Shown in pieces: positions 31,210-43,689 of a stretch of DNA of 64,000 bases (its first letter is position 1; each line of letters begins with the position of its first letter). The DNA is taken from positions 9,540,508 through 9,604,507 of the forward strand of contig NW_004454160.1 of assembly GCF_000283155.1 (NCBI RefSeq), in the 5' to 3' direction. Under the pieces are notes generated by a model, which saw only the letters and a list, made by a program, of their open reading frames with translations, searched no databases and was not told the origin of the DNA. Both the position numbers and the translations under genes were made by a program. Origin of the DNA: Ceratotherium simum simum. Lineage: Eukaryota > Chordata > Mammalia > Perissodactyla > Rhinocerotidae.

Positions 31210-33950
31210 ACAGTATTTGTCTTTTTGTGATTGGCTTGTTTCAGTTAACATATAGTTCTCAAGTTTTATCCGTATTTAGCATATTTCAGTATTTCTTTCC
31301 ATTTTAAGGCTGAATAACATTCCATTTATGTATATTCTACATTTTGCTTATCCATTCATCCATCTATGGACAATTGAGTTGCTTCCACCTTTTGGCTACT
31401 GTGAATAATGCTGCTATGGACATGGGTCTATAAATATCACTTGAACCCTGCTTTTAATTTTTGTGAGCATATATCCGTAAGTGGAAGTGCTGGATTATAT
31501 GTTAACTATATTTTAAAGTTCTGAAGAACCACCATACTTTTTTCTGTAGTAGCTGTACCATTTTACATTGCTACCAACAGTGCCCATGGATTCCAATTTC
31601 TCCACAGCCTCACCAGCACTTGCAGCTTTCTGTTTTTTTGATAGTTGTCATCCTAATGTGTGTGAAGTGGTGTCTCATTGTGGTTTTGATTTGCATTTCC
31701 CTAATATTAGTGATATTGAGCGTCTTTTCAAGTGCTTCTTGGTAATTTGTATATCTTCTTTGGAGAAACGTCTATTCAAGTCCTTTGCTCATTTTTGAAT
31801 CAAGTTGTTTGTGTTTTTGTTGTTGTTGTTGAGTTTTGGGAGTTCTAAGTATATTCTGTATATTACTCACTTATCAGATATGATTTTGGAAATATTTTCT
31901 CCCATTGTGTGGGTAACCTTTTCACCCTGTTCAAAATGTCTTTTCATGCACAAATTTTAAAATTTATTAAGTCCATTTTTTTTTCTTTTGATACCTGTGC
32001 CTTTGGTGTCATATCCAAGAAATCATTGCCAAATTTGATGCTGTGAAGCTTTCCCTATGTTTTCTTCTAAGTTTATAATTTTAGGTCATGGATCCATTTT
32101 GAGTTAATTTTTATATATGGTGGTAGGTAAGGGTCCAACTTCATTTGTTTGCATGTGGATACCCAGTTTCTCCAGAACTATTTGTTGAAAAGTTTGTTGT
32201 TACCTGATTCAATGGTCTTGGTACCCATGTTGAAAATCACTTGACCATATATATGAGGGTTTATTTCTGGAGTCTCTATTCTATCCTATAGGTCTACATA
32301 TTGTCTTTAGGCAAATACCACACTGTTTTGATTACTGTAGCTTTGTAGTAAGTTTTGAATCAGTAAGTATGAGTCCTCCAGCTTTGTTCTTATTTTTCAG
32401 GATTCTTTTGGCTATTTTGAGATTCCATATGAATTTTAGGATTCGTTTTTCTATTTATGCAAAAAAAAGTCATGGGGTTTGATAGAGATTGGATTAAATC
32501 TGTAGATCACTTTGGGTAATATTGACATTTGAACATCATTAAATCTTCCAATCCGTGACATGGGATTTATTCATGTCTTGTTTAATTTCATTCAGTGATG
32601 TTTTGTAGTTTTCATTGTACAAGTCTTTCACTTCCTTGGTTAAGTTAATTCCTAAATATTTTATTCTTTTTGATGCTATTGTAAATGGAATTGTTTTTAT
32701 AATTTCCTTTTTGGATTGTTCATTGTTAGTGTATAGAAATGCAAATGATTTTTGTGTGTTGACTTTGTATCTTGCTACTTTGCTGAATTCTTTTCTTTGT
32801 TCTTAGATTTTTTTTGTATAATCTTAAGCATTTTCTATGTATTAGATTATATCATGTGCAAACAGAGATAATTTTACTTCTTCCTTTCCAATTTGGATGC
32901 CTTTTATTTCTTTTTATTACCTAATTTCTCTGGCTAGATCTTCCAGTACCATGTTGAATAGAAGTGGTGAAAGTGTGTATCCTTGTTTTGTTTTGATTTT
33001 CGATGAAAAGCTTTTAGTCTTTCACCAATTAATATAAAGTTTGCTGTGAATTTTTCATATGTGGTTTTATTATGTTAAGGTAGTTTCCTTCTATTCCTAG
33101 TTTGTTGATCACGGAAGTGTGTTCTAGTCTGTCAAATTTCTTTTTCTGCATCAATTGAGAGGACCATATGGTTTTTTTTCTTTCATTCTGTTAATATAGT
33201 GTATTACATTGATTGATATTAATATGTTGAACCATCCTTGCATTTCAGAAATAAATTTCATTTGCTCATGGATTATAATCCTTTTAATATGCTGCTGAAT
33301 TCAGTTTGCTAGTACTTTGTTGAGGATTTTTGCATCAATGTGTGTAAGGTTTATTAGTCTTTAGTTCTCTTTTCTTATAGTGCTTTTGTCTGGCTTTGAT
33401 ATGAGGGTAATAGTGGCCTCATAGAGTTAGGGAGTGTTCTCTCTTCTTCAATTTTTGGAAGGGTTTCACAACGCTTGTTGTTAGTTCTTTAAATGATTAG
33501 TAGAAGTCACCAGTGAAGCCATCAAGTCCAGGGTTTTTCTTGGCCTGGAGGTTTTTGATTACTGACTCAATCTTCTTAGTAGTTAGTAGTCTATTCAATT
33601 TTCTATTTATTCATGACTCAGTTTTGATAGGTTTTGTTTTTCTAGGAATTTGTCCATTTCATTCAGGTTATCCAATTTGTTGCCATGCAATTGCTCATAG
33701 TATTCCATTATAATTCTTTTTATGTCTGTACAACCAGTAGTAATGTCCCCACTTTCATTTCTGATTTTAGTGATTTGAATTTTCTTTTTTTTTCATAGTT
33801 CTTCTAGCTAAAGTTTTGTCACCCTTGTTGTTATTTTGGGGCGTGTTCTTTATTTATCCATCTGCCAATCTCTGTCTTTTGTTTGGAGAGTTTAATTCAT
33901 TTATATTTAAAGTAATTGCTAATATGGAGGTGCTTTTTTTCTGTCACTTT
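31210..33950 (-). pseudogene. L1 I ORF2, endonuclease deleted
   Basis: The C-terminal and RT regions are in order but without long frames. RT landmarks on the plus strand are 'gcaaacagagataatttta' near 32860 (catalytic region) and 'gtcaccagtgaagccatcaa' near 33506 (GEFY region). In sense, 'gaacacgccccaaaataaca' from the first endonuclease residues is followed directly by 'ggtgacaaaactttagct' from the linker after the endonuclease. Roughly 0.8 kb of coding sequence is missing. Confidence 0.75.
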
Positions 33951-34479
33951 GCTATTTGTTTTCTATATCCCTTGTAGCCTTTTTGTCCTTCATTTCCTAC
34001 ATTACTGTCTTTTGTGTTTACTTGATTTTTGCAGTGAAATGACTAAATTCCTTTTTAATTTCCTTTTATGTATATTCTTTAGCTATTTTCTTTATAATTG
34101 CCATGAGGATTACATTTAACAGCGTAAAGTTATTACAACCTAATTTTAATTTATACTAGCTTAACTTCAAAAACATACAGTAAGAGCTCTGTCTCAATTC
34201 CTTTCAGTTTTGATGTCACTAAATTACATATTTATACATAGTGTAGCCAAACAAAATATTTTTTTAAATCCAGTAGTTCCTTTAATTATGTAGAAAACAA
34301 AATGTGGAGTTATATTCCAAAATTACAGGAATATTAGCTTTTAGACTAATAATTTTTTAATGAATTAGATTCTTAAATCATATAGAAAATAAAAAGTGGA
34401 GTTATACAGCATTGTTGAAATAATACCAGTTTTTATAATTACCCCTGTGTTTACCTTTACTGAGATCTTTTTTCCTTAA

Positions 34480-35400
34480 TATGTCTTTGAGTTACTGTCT
34501 ATATCCTTTTATTTCATCCTGCAGAATTCTCTTTAGCATTTCTCATAGAGCAAGTCTTGTTGTATTGAATTCTTTCAGCCTTTTTTATCTGGGAGTTTCT
34601 TAATTTCTTCCTTACTTTTGAAGGAGTCTTGCCATAAATAGAATTCTTTGTTGGCAAGTGTTTAGTTTTTTTTTTCTTTTAGCACTTTGAATATATCACC
34701 CCTCTGTCTTCTGGCCTCCAAAGTTTTTGATGAGAAATCTACTGGTAATCTTATTGTGGATCCTTTATATGTGATGGGTTGCTTCTCTCTTACTGCTTCC
34801 AAAATTCTCTATGTCTTTGGCTTTTGACAGTTTTATTATACTTTGTCTCAGTGTTGAGCTCTTTGAGTTCATCCTACTTGGAATTTGTTGGGCTTCTTGG
34901 ATGTTTATAGTCACATATTTCTTCAAATTTGGGAAAATTTTAGCCTTTTTTTCTTCAAATATTCCTTTTGCTCTCTCTCTTCCTCTTCTGGGACTCCCAC
35001 AATGCATATGTTGGTCTGCTTGATGGTGTTGCGCAGGTTCTTTTAGTTTTCTTCACTTTTCTTTGATCTTTTTTCTTTCTGATCCTCAGACTGGGTAATT
35101 TCCATTGCCTTATCTTCACGTTCACTGATGTTTTCTTCTGCCTGCTCAAATCAGCCTTTGAATCACTCTGGTGTGTTTTTTTATTTTTGTTATTGTATTT
35201 TTCAGCTCCTAAATTTTTTTGATGTCTTTTTTAGCATTTCTATCTATTTATTGATATTTCCATGTTGTTCATGTATCATTGACTTTCTTCACATTTTCTT
35301 TTAGTTCTTTTAGCAATTTTATGATTGTTGTTTTTAAATCTTTGTCTAGTAGATCCACTCTCAGGTTTTTTTCAGGGACAGTTTCTGTTGTTTTTTGTCT
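34480..35400 (-). pseudogene. L1 I ORF1 remnant
   Basis: The frame 34765-35007 contains RAKGIFEEKKAKIFPNLKK, the counterpart of the conserved EENFPNL stretch before the RRM in L1 E ORF1, and SSTLRQSIIKLSK for the following RHIIIKMS region. The coiled coil lies at about 35040-35330. Frameshifts separate these parts. Confidence 0.8.
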
Positions 35401-36452
35401 CCACTTTGAATGGGCCATACTTCCCTGTTTCTTTGTATGACTTGTGATTTTGTGTTGAAAGGTGGACATTTGGATCTAATAATATAGTAACTCTGGAAAT
35501 CAGATTCTCACCCTTCCCCAGAGTTTTCTGCTTTTGTTTATTTTTGTTTTTATTGCTGTGTGTTTTCTCTGTGCTGAGAATCAGACTGAGGTGTAAAATT
35601 AAGGTATTTTCTGAGCCTTTCATTGGGCATGCACAGTAACTTTCTAATTTGCTTTATATGTGTAGTTGCTTTTGAATGTCCTAGTCTTCAATGTCTGGCT
35701 CCAAAAAGTAGAAATAGAAAAATGAAGGGATGGGAATGTGACAGCCCTTTAAATCTTCTGGAGGTCACTTCAGCCTGAGAAGGACAAGCTTGCAATAATG
35801 GGGGGAGATGTAACAGCAATGACTCCTAACTTTTTCTCTACACCTCTATGATCAGAAGAAGCAATTAGTGGGGCTGGCCCAGTGGTGCAAGCAGTTAAGT
35901 GTGCATGCTCCACTGCACCTGGGATTCACTGGTTCAGATCCCAGGCATGCACCCACGCACCACTTGTCAAGCCATGCTGTGGTGGCATCCTGTATAAAGT
36001 GGAGGAAGATGGGCATGGATGTTAGCCCAGGGCCGGTGTTCCTCAGCAAAAGGAGGAGGATTGGCAGATGTTAGCTCAGGGCCGATCTTCCTCACAAAAA
36101 AAAAAAAGAAGCAGTTAGTGATCAGAATATAGATCTCCAATATGTGGAGAACAGGGTCTTTTTTGCCCACCCTGGCTCCTGCAAGCTCTATGCAAGCTCC
36201 TCCAGGAACATGTTCACAGTTGTCTTCCAAGGGGTGATGGTTGGGCAATGGGTACCTTTGACTGTGTTAAGATATGAAATTGACTAAAATTAACCACAGT
36301 TTACCATCCAAGCCTTACCTTGGAAGTTGCAAGCCTTCAATAGGCACCTGAGAGCCAAAATAGTTAAATCAGACAGATTCTGCTAGGTAATTGTGGTCTA
36401 GGTGGGGACACAGATTTCTGGTGCTTCCTACTCTGCCATCTTACTAGAATCT
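35400..36452 (-). promoter_or_regulatory. L1 I 5'UTR, interrupted by an ERE
   Basis: The sequence runs from the end of ORF1 to the 5' edge (plus text 'tactctgccatcttactaga'). It is moderately GC-rich at 36150-36440. The ERE at 35871-36107 divides it. I see no clear monomer repeats. Confidence 0.65.
35871..36107 (+). mobile_element. ERE SINE with 14-bp duplication
   Basis: Sense ERE: box A tggcccagtgg at 35875-35885, box-B-like ggttcagatcc at 35931-35941, then 'cttgtcaagccatgctgtgg', 'gatgttagcccaggg', a second 'gttagctcaggg', and an A12 tail. The flanks agaagcaattagtg (35857-35870) and agaagcagttagtg (36107-36120) match at 13 of 14. Head and body match the ERE at 1-163. The polymerase III boxes look nearly intact. 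Confidence 0.95.
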
Positions 36453-37513
36453 TCTGTGTTTCCTTCATGTTGAAGAATAATTTCACAAGATACAGAATTC
36501 TAGTTAGTGGGATTTTTCCTTTCAATACTTTAAATATTTTACTCTACTCTCTTCTTGCTTGCACGGTTTCTGAGGAGAAGCAAGATGTAATTCATATCTT
36601 TGATCTTCTACAGGTAAAGTTTGTTCTTTATCTTTGATTTTCTGTGCTTAGAGCATAATATGCCTAGGTGTAGGTTTTTTTTTTTTTTTTTTGCACTTAT
36701 TCTGCTTTGTGTTTTCTGAGCTTACTGGACCTATGGTTTACTGTCTGACATTTGGGGAAATTCTCAGTCATTATTGCTTCAAATGTTTCTTCTGTTCCCT
36801 TCTCTCTTTCTTTTCCTTCTGATAATCTTATGTATTTGTTACACCTTTTGTAGTTTTCCCCAAATTCTTAGATATATGTTCCTTTTTTCCCCCAGTATTT
36901 TTCTCTTTGCTTTTTTAATTTTGGGAAGTTTCTACTGATATATCCTAATGCTCAAATATTCTTTTCTCAGCCATGTCCTATCTACTAATGAGCATATCAA
37001 AGGCATTTTTCATTTCTATTACAGTGTTTTTGATGTCTAGCATTTCTTGTTGATTCTTTCTTAGTATGTCCATCTCTATGCTTACATTACCCATCTGTTC
37101 TTTCATGTTGTATATTTTTCTATTAGAGTCTTTAGCATATTAATCATATTTGTCTTAAATTCTTGGTCTGATTATTCTAACATCCCTGCCCTATCTAAAT
37201 CTGCTTTGATGCTTGCTCCGTCTCTTCAACTGTATTTTTTGCCCTTTAGTATGCCTTTTAATTTTCTGTTGCAAGATGGACATAAAGTACTGGGTAAAAG
37301 AAATGCGAGTAAATAGGCCTTTAGTTATGTGGTGGTAAGATGTGGTGAGAGGGGAAGCATTCTGTAGTCTTATAATTAGGTCTTAGTCCTCTAGTGAGTC
37401 TGTGCCCCTAGGCTGTGAACTTCACAAGTGCTCCTCAATTTTTCCCTCACTTAGGTGGAACAGGATGGCTAGAACAGATTGGACTTGGGTATTTTCCTTC
37501 CCCCAGACTGGTT
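36453..37513 (-). pseudogene. L1 H ORF1 and part of 5'UTR, resumed after L1 I
   Basis: Continues the ORF1 text that stops at about 30640 ('aagtctttattcctccttca' | 'gttgaagaataatttcac'). It includes HAL1/L1MB-type ORF1 words ('gaaattctcagtcattattg', 'tttgatgtctagcatttct', 'catctgttctttcatgttgt'). A T20 run lies at about 36676. There is no open frame. Confidence 0.7.
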
Positions 37514-38058
37514 TGTATATTAGTCATGGTTCTTCAGAGAAACAAAACCAGTAGGAGATACATACACACACATACATTTATGTATAGTGATTTATTATAA
37601 GGAGTTGGCTCACATGATTATGAAGGCTTGAAAATACCATAATCTTTCATCTGCATGCTGTATACACTGTATATATGTGCCACTGTATATATGTGCTTCC
37701 TGCATGCTCAGGAAATCCAGTGCTGTGTTTCCCGTCTGAGTTCAAAGGCCTGAGAACCAGGAACAGATAATGTAAATTCTACTCCAAAAGCAGGAGAAGA
37801 GGGATGTCCCAGCACTTTCAGTTAGGTAGAGATAGAGCAAATTCTCCCTTTCTCCATCTTTTTGTGCTATTCAGATCCTCAAAGGATTTGATGTTGCCCA
37901 CTCACATTGAGGATGACAATCTGCTTTACTCAGTGTACCAATTCAAATGCTAATCTCATCCAGGAACACTCTCAAAAACACACCCAGAAAAAATGTTTAG
38001 CCAAATATCTAGACACCTTGTGATCCAGTCAAGTTGACACATAAAATTAATCATCACA
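37514..38058 (-). mobile_element. MLT2-type LTR (ERVL) in L1 H 5'UTR
   Basis: Minus-strand LTR starting in sense tgtgatgattaattttatgt, followed by 'caacttgactggatc', 'tgggtgtg', 'ttgaattggtacactgagta' and 'aagcagattgtcatcc', and ending before 37514 in 'ctaatatacA'-type text. The order is that of MLT2. 545 bp with TG..CA ends. A short local duplication of 'cactgtatatatgtgc' lies at about 37665-37696. HAL1-like text continues on both sides. Confidence 0.85.
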
Positions 38059-38600
38059 ATTAGGCGCTGATAAAACCCTGGTAGATTAGGCTCTAGTGGA
38101 TAGTTTCTCATGAGGACAGACCTTGTTAAGAAGAACAGAATTCTCTGGCATATTACAAAACGGTTACTTTTCCCACCTCCTGCTTGAAGCACAAGGGGCT
38201 ACTTCTTCAGTATTCAGTGTGTGAACCGGATAGAGCTCCTGGAGATAAAACTCACAGAAGTGTGGGAGGCACCCCTATGACTGGCTCCCCCTGGGGTTTT
38301 TAACTCTCATACTTGTCCACACTGAGTCTCTAGCAATTCATCAAAGTTTAGATTTTCCTCCACCAGTACCGGTTCCCACAGAGGTTTTTGCTCATGGGTT
38401 TTTGCTCTGCTAATTTGTGATTCTCTGTATTTGTGTGTCTGTATCTCCAATTTTGGGGGTGGTAGTTTGCCCTCTGACCTCACCTCTTTGATGGATCTAA
38501 GAAGAGTTGTTTATTTTTCAGTTCGTTCATCTTTTTACTTATTGTTATGATAGAGTGAAGCCTTCCAATCTTCTTACATACTAGACTGAAACCTAACTGA
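38059..38600 (-). promoter_or_regulatory. L1 H 5'UTR outer part
   Basis: Words such as 'gtttctcatgaggacagacc', 'agtgtgggaggcacccct' and 'gatctaagaagagttgtt' are those of a HAL1/L1MB-type 5'UTR read in reverse. It ends near 38600 where the text becomes ORF2 C-terminus of L1 J. Confidence 0.65.
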
Positions 38601-41000
38601 TGTTTTTATTCTAGCCATCCTTCTAGATGTGAAGTGGTATCTCACTGTAGTTTTTTTTTTTATTATTATAGTTTTGATTTGCATTTCTTTTGTGACTTGT
38701 AATGTCAAGTATCTTTTCATGTGCTTATCGGCCATTATCATATCTTCTTAGGAGAAATGTCTATTCAAATCCTTTGCCCACTTAAAAATTTGGATTGTCT
38801 TTTTATTATTAAGTTGAAAGAGTTCTTTATATAGTGTAGATATAGGTTCCTTATGAAATATATGATTTGCAAATATTTTCTGTGTTCTATGAGTTGTCTT
38901 TTTCACTTTCTTGATGGTTTCTTGATGGTATCCTTTGATGTATAAAGTTTTTAATTTTGTTGAAGTCCAATTTATCTAATTTTGTTATTCTTGTTTGTGC
39001 TTTTGGTGTCATATATAAGAATCCTTTGCCAAATCCAAGACCACAAATGTTTACTCCTATATTTTCCTGTAAGAGTTTTATAGTTTTCTCTCTTACATTT
39101 AGATTTTTGACCCATTTTGAGTTAATTTTTGTATATGGTGTGAGGTAAGAGTCCAAATATATTTTTTTGCATGTGAATATCCAGCTGTCTCTGTACAATT
39201 TATTAGAAGATTATTCTTTCTCCAGTGAATTATCTTGGAATCATTGTTGAAAATCAGGTGACTATAGGTGTATGGGATTATTTTGGACTCTCAATTTTAT
39301 TCCATTGTAATGTAGGTATATCCTTGCACAAGTACCACACTGTCTTGATTACCATTCATTTGAAGTAAGTTTTGAAATCAGCAAGTTTGGGTCCTCCTAT
39401 TTTATTCTTCTTTTTTAGGATTGTTTTGGCTGTTCTGGTTCTCTTGCAATTCCTTCTGAATTTTAAAATTAGCTTATCGGTTTGTATAAAGGAGTCAGCT
39501 TGGATTCTGACAGGTTTTAAATTAATCCGCAGCTCCATTTGAGGAGTATTTCCATCTTAACAATATTAAATCTTTCAACCCATGAATATGGGAATGTATT
39601 TTCATTTAATTAGATTATCTTTAATTTTTTTAAACAATGTTTTGTAGTTTTTGGAGCCTAAGGTCTAAGTTTTGCACTTCTTTTGTTAAATTTATTTTAA
39701 GTATTTTATTCACTTTGATGCTATTGTGGATTAAAATATTTTCAGATTGATTATTACAAGTGTATAGAAATGCAGTTAATTTTTGTATATTGGTCTTGTG
39801 TACTGCAACCTTGCTGAATTCATTCATTAGCTCTAATAGTTTATTTTTTAAGTAAATTCCTTAGAATTTTCTTTATATAAGATGATATTATCTATGAATA
39901 GATATAGTTTTACTTTATTCTTTCCCATCTGGATGCCCTGTATTTCTTTTTCTTGCTCAACTTCCTGGCTAGTATCTCAAGTATATTGTTGAATAGAAGG
40001 GTTAAGAGCCATTTCATCTAAGTTGTCTAATTTGTTGGCATACAATTGTTCACAGTATTTTTTATAATTCTATTTATTTATGTAAGGTCAGTAGTAATGT
40101 CCCTCTTTCACTTGTGATTCTAGTAATATACGTCGTCTCTTTTTTCCTTTGTCAAACTACAGGTTTGTCAATTTTGTTCTTCTTTTCAAAGAACCAGCTT
40201 TAGATTTCATTTTCTCTAATGTTTTTCTATTCTCTATATCATTAATTTATATTATAATCTTATTATTTCCTTCCTTTACCTTGCTTTAGGCTTAGGTTTT
40301 TATTCTTTTTCCAGTGTCTCAAGGTAGGAAGTTAGGCTGTTGATTTGAGATCGTTCTTCTTTCATAATGTAGGCGTTTACAGTTGTTCATTTTCCTCAAA
40401 GCACTGCTTTATCTGTATACTATATGTTATATATGTTGTAACTTGATTTTAATTCATCTCAAAGTATTTTCTGATGTACCCTTTGAATTTTTCTTGACCC
40501 ATTGGTTATTTAGTAGTGTGGTTTAATTTGCACATATTTGTGAGTTTTTCAAGTTTTTCTTCTGTTATTGATTTCTAATTTCATTCCACTGTAGTTAGAA
40601 AATTATTTCTATATTCTTAAATTAACTAATGTTTGTTTCATGGCCTACCATACAGTCTATCTTGGAGAATGTATATTCTGTTGTTTATGGGTGGTGTGTT
40701 CATGTATTTTCATGCTCTCTTTTGGGGTATATGTATGTTTATATTTTTAAAACATCTTCCTGATGGATTGACACTTTTATAATTATAAAATATTCATCTT
40801 TAGTAACTTTTTTTGTTTTAAAGTCTATTTTGTCTTATATTAATATAGGCCTTCCAGCTTTCCTGTGGTTGCATGATATATCTTTTCCATCCTTTTTACC
40901 TTCAATCTATTTTGTCTTTGAATCTAAAATATTTCTCTTTAGATGCATATATTTGGATCATGGTTATTTATCCAGTCTGACCATCTCTGCCTTTTTATTG
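38601..41000 (-). pseudogene. L1 J ORF2 remnant with RT deletion
   Basis: The longest frame, 38887-39198, covers part of the C-terminal region (LTPYTKINSKWVKNLN, then KGFLYMTPKAQ). At about 40011 'tgttgaatagaagg' (LLFN region) is followed by 'catctaagttgtctaatttg', which lies several hundred bases upstream in sense in other copies, so the first part of the RT core is gone. Endonuclease text follows at 40640-41000. Confidence 0.75.
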
Positions 41001-41307
41001 TATTATTTAGTCCCTTCACATTCAATGTTATTATTGATATAGTTGGATTTATGTCATCCATCATACTTTTTGTTTTCTGTGTGTCTCATGTCTTATGTTT
41101 CTCTTTTCCTCCTTTACTGTTATGTTTTGCATTCAATAAATATTTTCTAATGTAACAATTTAACTTCATTAATGATTTTTTCTCTATGTTTTTAAAGTTA
41201 TTTTCTCAGTGGTTGCTCCAGGGCTTACCATATACATAGTAAAATAACAGAATCAGCTTCAGATTTATATTGGTTTAATTACAGTAATGTATAGAAATTT
41301 TACTTTT

Positions 41308-41684
41308 TGTTATGGGCTAAATTCTGTCCTTCTCCCATTCTTATGTTGGAGCCTTAACCCCTAGTACCTCAGAATGTGACTGTATTCAGAGACAGGGCCT
41401 TTCAAGAGGTAATCAAGTTAAAATGGAATCATTATGATGGGCCCTAATCCAATATGACTGATGTTCTTATAAGAAGAGGACACAGATAATATAAACAGAG
41501 AGATGACTATGTGAGGAGACAGCAAGAGGGTAGCCATCTGCAAACCAAGGAGAGAGGCCTGAGGAGAAATCAACTCTGAGATTTGATCTCGAACTTCTAA
41601 CCTCTATAACTGTGAGAAAATCAGTTTCTGTTGTTTAAGCCACCCATTATGTGATACTTTGTTGTGGTATTCTTAGCAAACTAC
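41308..41684 (+). mobile_element. MLT1B/C-like LTR in L1 J
   Basis: Starts tgttatgggctaaattctgt, then 'ggagccttaacccctagtac', 'cagaatgtgactgtattcag', 'gatgggccctaatccaatat', 'cttataagaagaggacacag', 'gagaggcctgaggagaaatc' and 'gtttaagccacccattatg', ending in 'gcaaactact'. Full-length solo LTR. L1 J inter-ORF text lies on both sides. Confidence 0.9.
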
Positions 41685-41984
41685 TCCTATATAACCCTAT
41701 TCCTTTCCTCATTTTTATGGTATTATTGTCATATGTATTACATCTATTAATGTTACAAACTCAACAATATATTGCTGTAATTGTTACTTTACTGTCTGTC
41801 ATCATTTTACCAACCAGTAGAGCTTTCCTCGCATCCACCTCCTTTGTGCACTTATTGGCAAGTTTAGTACACATATATTACCTTTCCATATGTTATACGT
41901 ATTTATTTTTAGTGTTGTTTTAAGCGTGTACGTGTGTATTAAAATTACTGTCTGGGGTTATTTGCTTTTAGTCTGAAGAAGTTC

Positions 41985-42870
41985 CTTTAGTATTTCATAT
42001 AGATGGGTCTGCTAGGAACAAGTTCTCTCAGTTTTTGTTATTGTAGGAAAGCCTATATTTCACCTTTATTTTTGAATGATAGCTTTAATGGATATAGAAT
42101 TTTTGGTTAACAATTTTTTCTTTGAGCAATTTGAATATGATATCCCACTGCCTTGTGGCCTCCATTATATCTGCCGAGAAGTCAAATGTTAATCTTATTG
42201 AGTTTCGCTAGTAAGTGATACATTGTTTTTCTCTTGCTAATTTCAAGATTTTTTCCTTGTCTTTGATTTCAGCATTTTTACTATGACATGTCTGTTTGTG
42301 AATATCTTTGCCTTCTCCTATTTGGAGTTCATTGAGCTTCCTGGATGTGTAGGCTATTGTTTTTCAATAAATTTGGGAAATTTTCTGTCATCATTTATTC
42401 AAATATATGTATATTTTTATTTTTCTCTCCTCTCCTTCTGGTACTCTTATTATGCATATGTTGGTGCATTTAATAGTGTCCTACATTTTTCTGATGCTCT
42501 CTTCATTTTTTTTCTCTCTGTTCTTCAGCTTGCTTCATCTCTATTGATCTTTCTGCAAGTTCACTGTTCTACCAGTTCTCATATACTGTTGGGCCCTCTA
42601 GTGAATCTTTTTATTTCAATTATTATATATCTTAGCTCCATAATTTTCATTTTTAAAAGATTTTCTATCTTTATTGATATTCTCCATTTGAACTGACATT
42701 TTCATCATACCTTCCTTTAATTCTTTAAAAAAAACTTCCTTTAGTTCTTTCAATCATATTTATAAGAGCTACTTTGAAATCTTTCCTTTTAAATTTAACA
42801 ACTGGTCATTCTCACAGGCACTTTCTTTTTCCTGGTATACGAGTCATCTGTTCCTGTTTCTTTGCATGCC
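41985..42870 (-). pseudogene. L1 J ORF1 remnant
   Basis: Plus-strand text 'gagcaatttgaatatgatat', 'tggcctccattatatctgc', 'gacatgtctgtttgtgaat' and 'tggagttcattgagcttcct' follows the ORF1 C-terminal order seen in L1 G and L1 I. The coiled-coil part is at about 42530-42800. The plus-strand frame at 42283-42696 is only the antisense of this region. Confidence 0.78.
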
Positions 42871-43689
42871 TTGTAATTTTTTTGTTGGGAACTGGATATT
42901 TTAGATAATATGTTGTAGCAACTCTGGATACTGATCCCTCACCTCTGGGGCTTGGTATTGTATTTGTTTGTTTAGTGACTGGCTGGATTATTTCAGTCAT
43001 CCTCCCTACTTATCCCCACAATGTTAAGTCTCTGTTGTTGCTTCTCAGTGGGTCACAGCTTTGGGTATGCCCACAGCCACCCTGGAATGAAAGCGGTACT
43101 TGTAGGGCTCTTTTCTACTCTTTCCCTCTCCACACCTAGCTGATAAGTTCCACTAATTACTCCATTTGCTCTACTGTTTACAACAATGCTGGGGCATAAA
43201 TTCCTCTACAAACTAATGTAATCAAACAGTGCCTCCTCTGATGGAATATTTTATAAGATCAATGCTTGATATTTATTCAGACCCCAGGGGGACTTCTCCC
43301 CCTATCTTATTTCCCAGTTCTAGACTATGAACTAGCTGCCCTATAGGCTAGGTTATATTTTCACTAAATCCACAAATCTCCCAAATCCTTTCATCACAAC
43401 CTTCACTGATTTTGAGAGGGCTCATAGGTATAAACTTCTCCATGCCTCTTTACAAATTCTTTGGGAAGATAGTAGGTGCTATCTATTTTATAGCCTGCTT
43501 CTCCCCCAGGCAAAACCTCTGAACCTGGACTCTGCATCTGGTGGTGAATACAATGACAAGTTTCTCTTTGAATGACACTCATGCAGTAGCCTGAAGTCCC
43601 CTGGCTTGTCATTTCTGGTATGGAACCATGTCCCTGGTAGTCTCAGTACACCATGCCCAAAGTAGAGCCTGAAATATGAGTGGGGGCTG
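42870..43689 (-). promoter_or_regulatory. L1 J 5'UTR, inner part
   Basis: About 820 bp between ORF1 and the point where L1 K interrupts. More GC-rich than ORF2. It continues at 45402 after L1 K. Short frames at 43403-43703 overlap in two phases and show no known domain. Confidence 0.7.

Larger units (their letters stand above)
30941..36452 (-). mobile_element. L1 I: LINE-1 with 5' end but lacking the endonuclease
   Basis: The 3' end is at 30941 ('aaattgtggttaaatacaca'), ORF2 about 31210-33822, then a junction to the ORF2 start and inter-ORF (33823-34480), ORF1 about 34480-35400, 5'UTR about 35400-36452 with an ERE, and the 5' end in sense gaagattctagtaagatgg. It lies inside ORF1 of L1 H; the common word ccttcat (about 30621 and 36462) may be its duplication. 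Most of the endonuclease domain is deleted at 33822. Confidence 0.85.
27426..38600 (-). mobile_element. L1 H: old LINE-1 split by five insertions
   Basis: Pieces in consistent order on the minus strand: 5'UTR 38059-38600 and about 37190-37513, ORF1 about 36453-37190 and 30560-30640, inter-ORF and ORF2 start 29948-30560, endonuclease 28697-29504, early RT 27426-28134. It ends abruptly at L1 G. The gaps are MLT1 28135-28696, LTR 29505-29947, the twin-primed scrap plus L1 I (30646-36452) and MLT2 37514-38058. Its 5'UTR and ORF1 resemble HAL1/L1MB types. Confidence 0.75.

Noticed and set aside
35871..35960. tRNA-like sequence with box A and box B
   Set aside because: It is the head of an ERE SINE with a duplication and A tail. 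The cloverleaf is not preserved, so it is not a tRNA gene.
42283..42696. 137-codon plus-strand open frame, membrane-protein-like
   Set aside because: Antisense of L1 J ORF1. The apparent membrane segments reflect poly-T runs.
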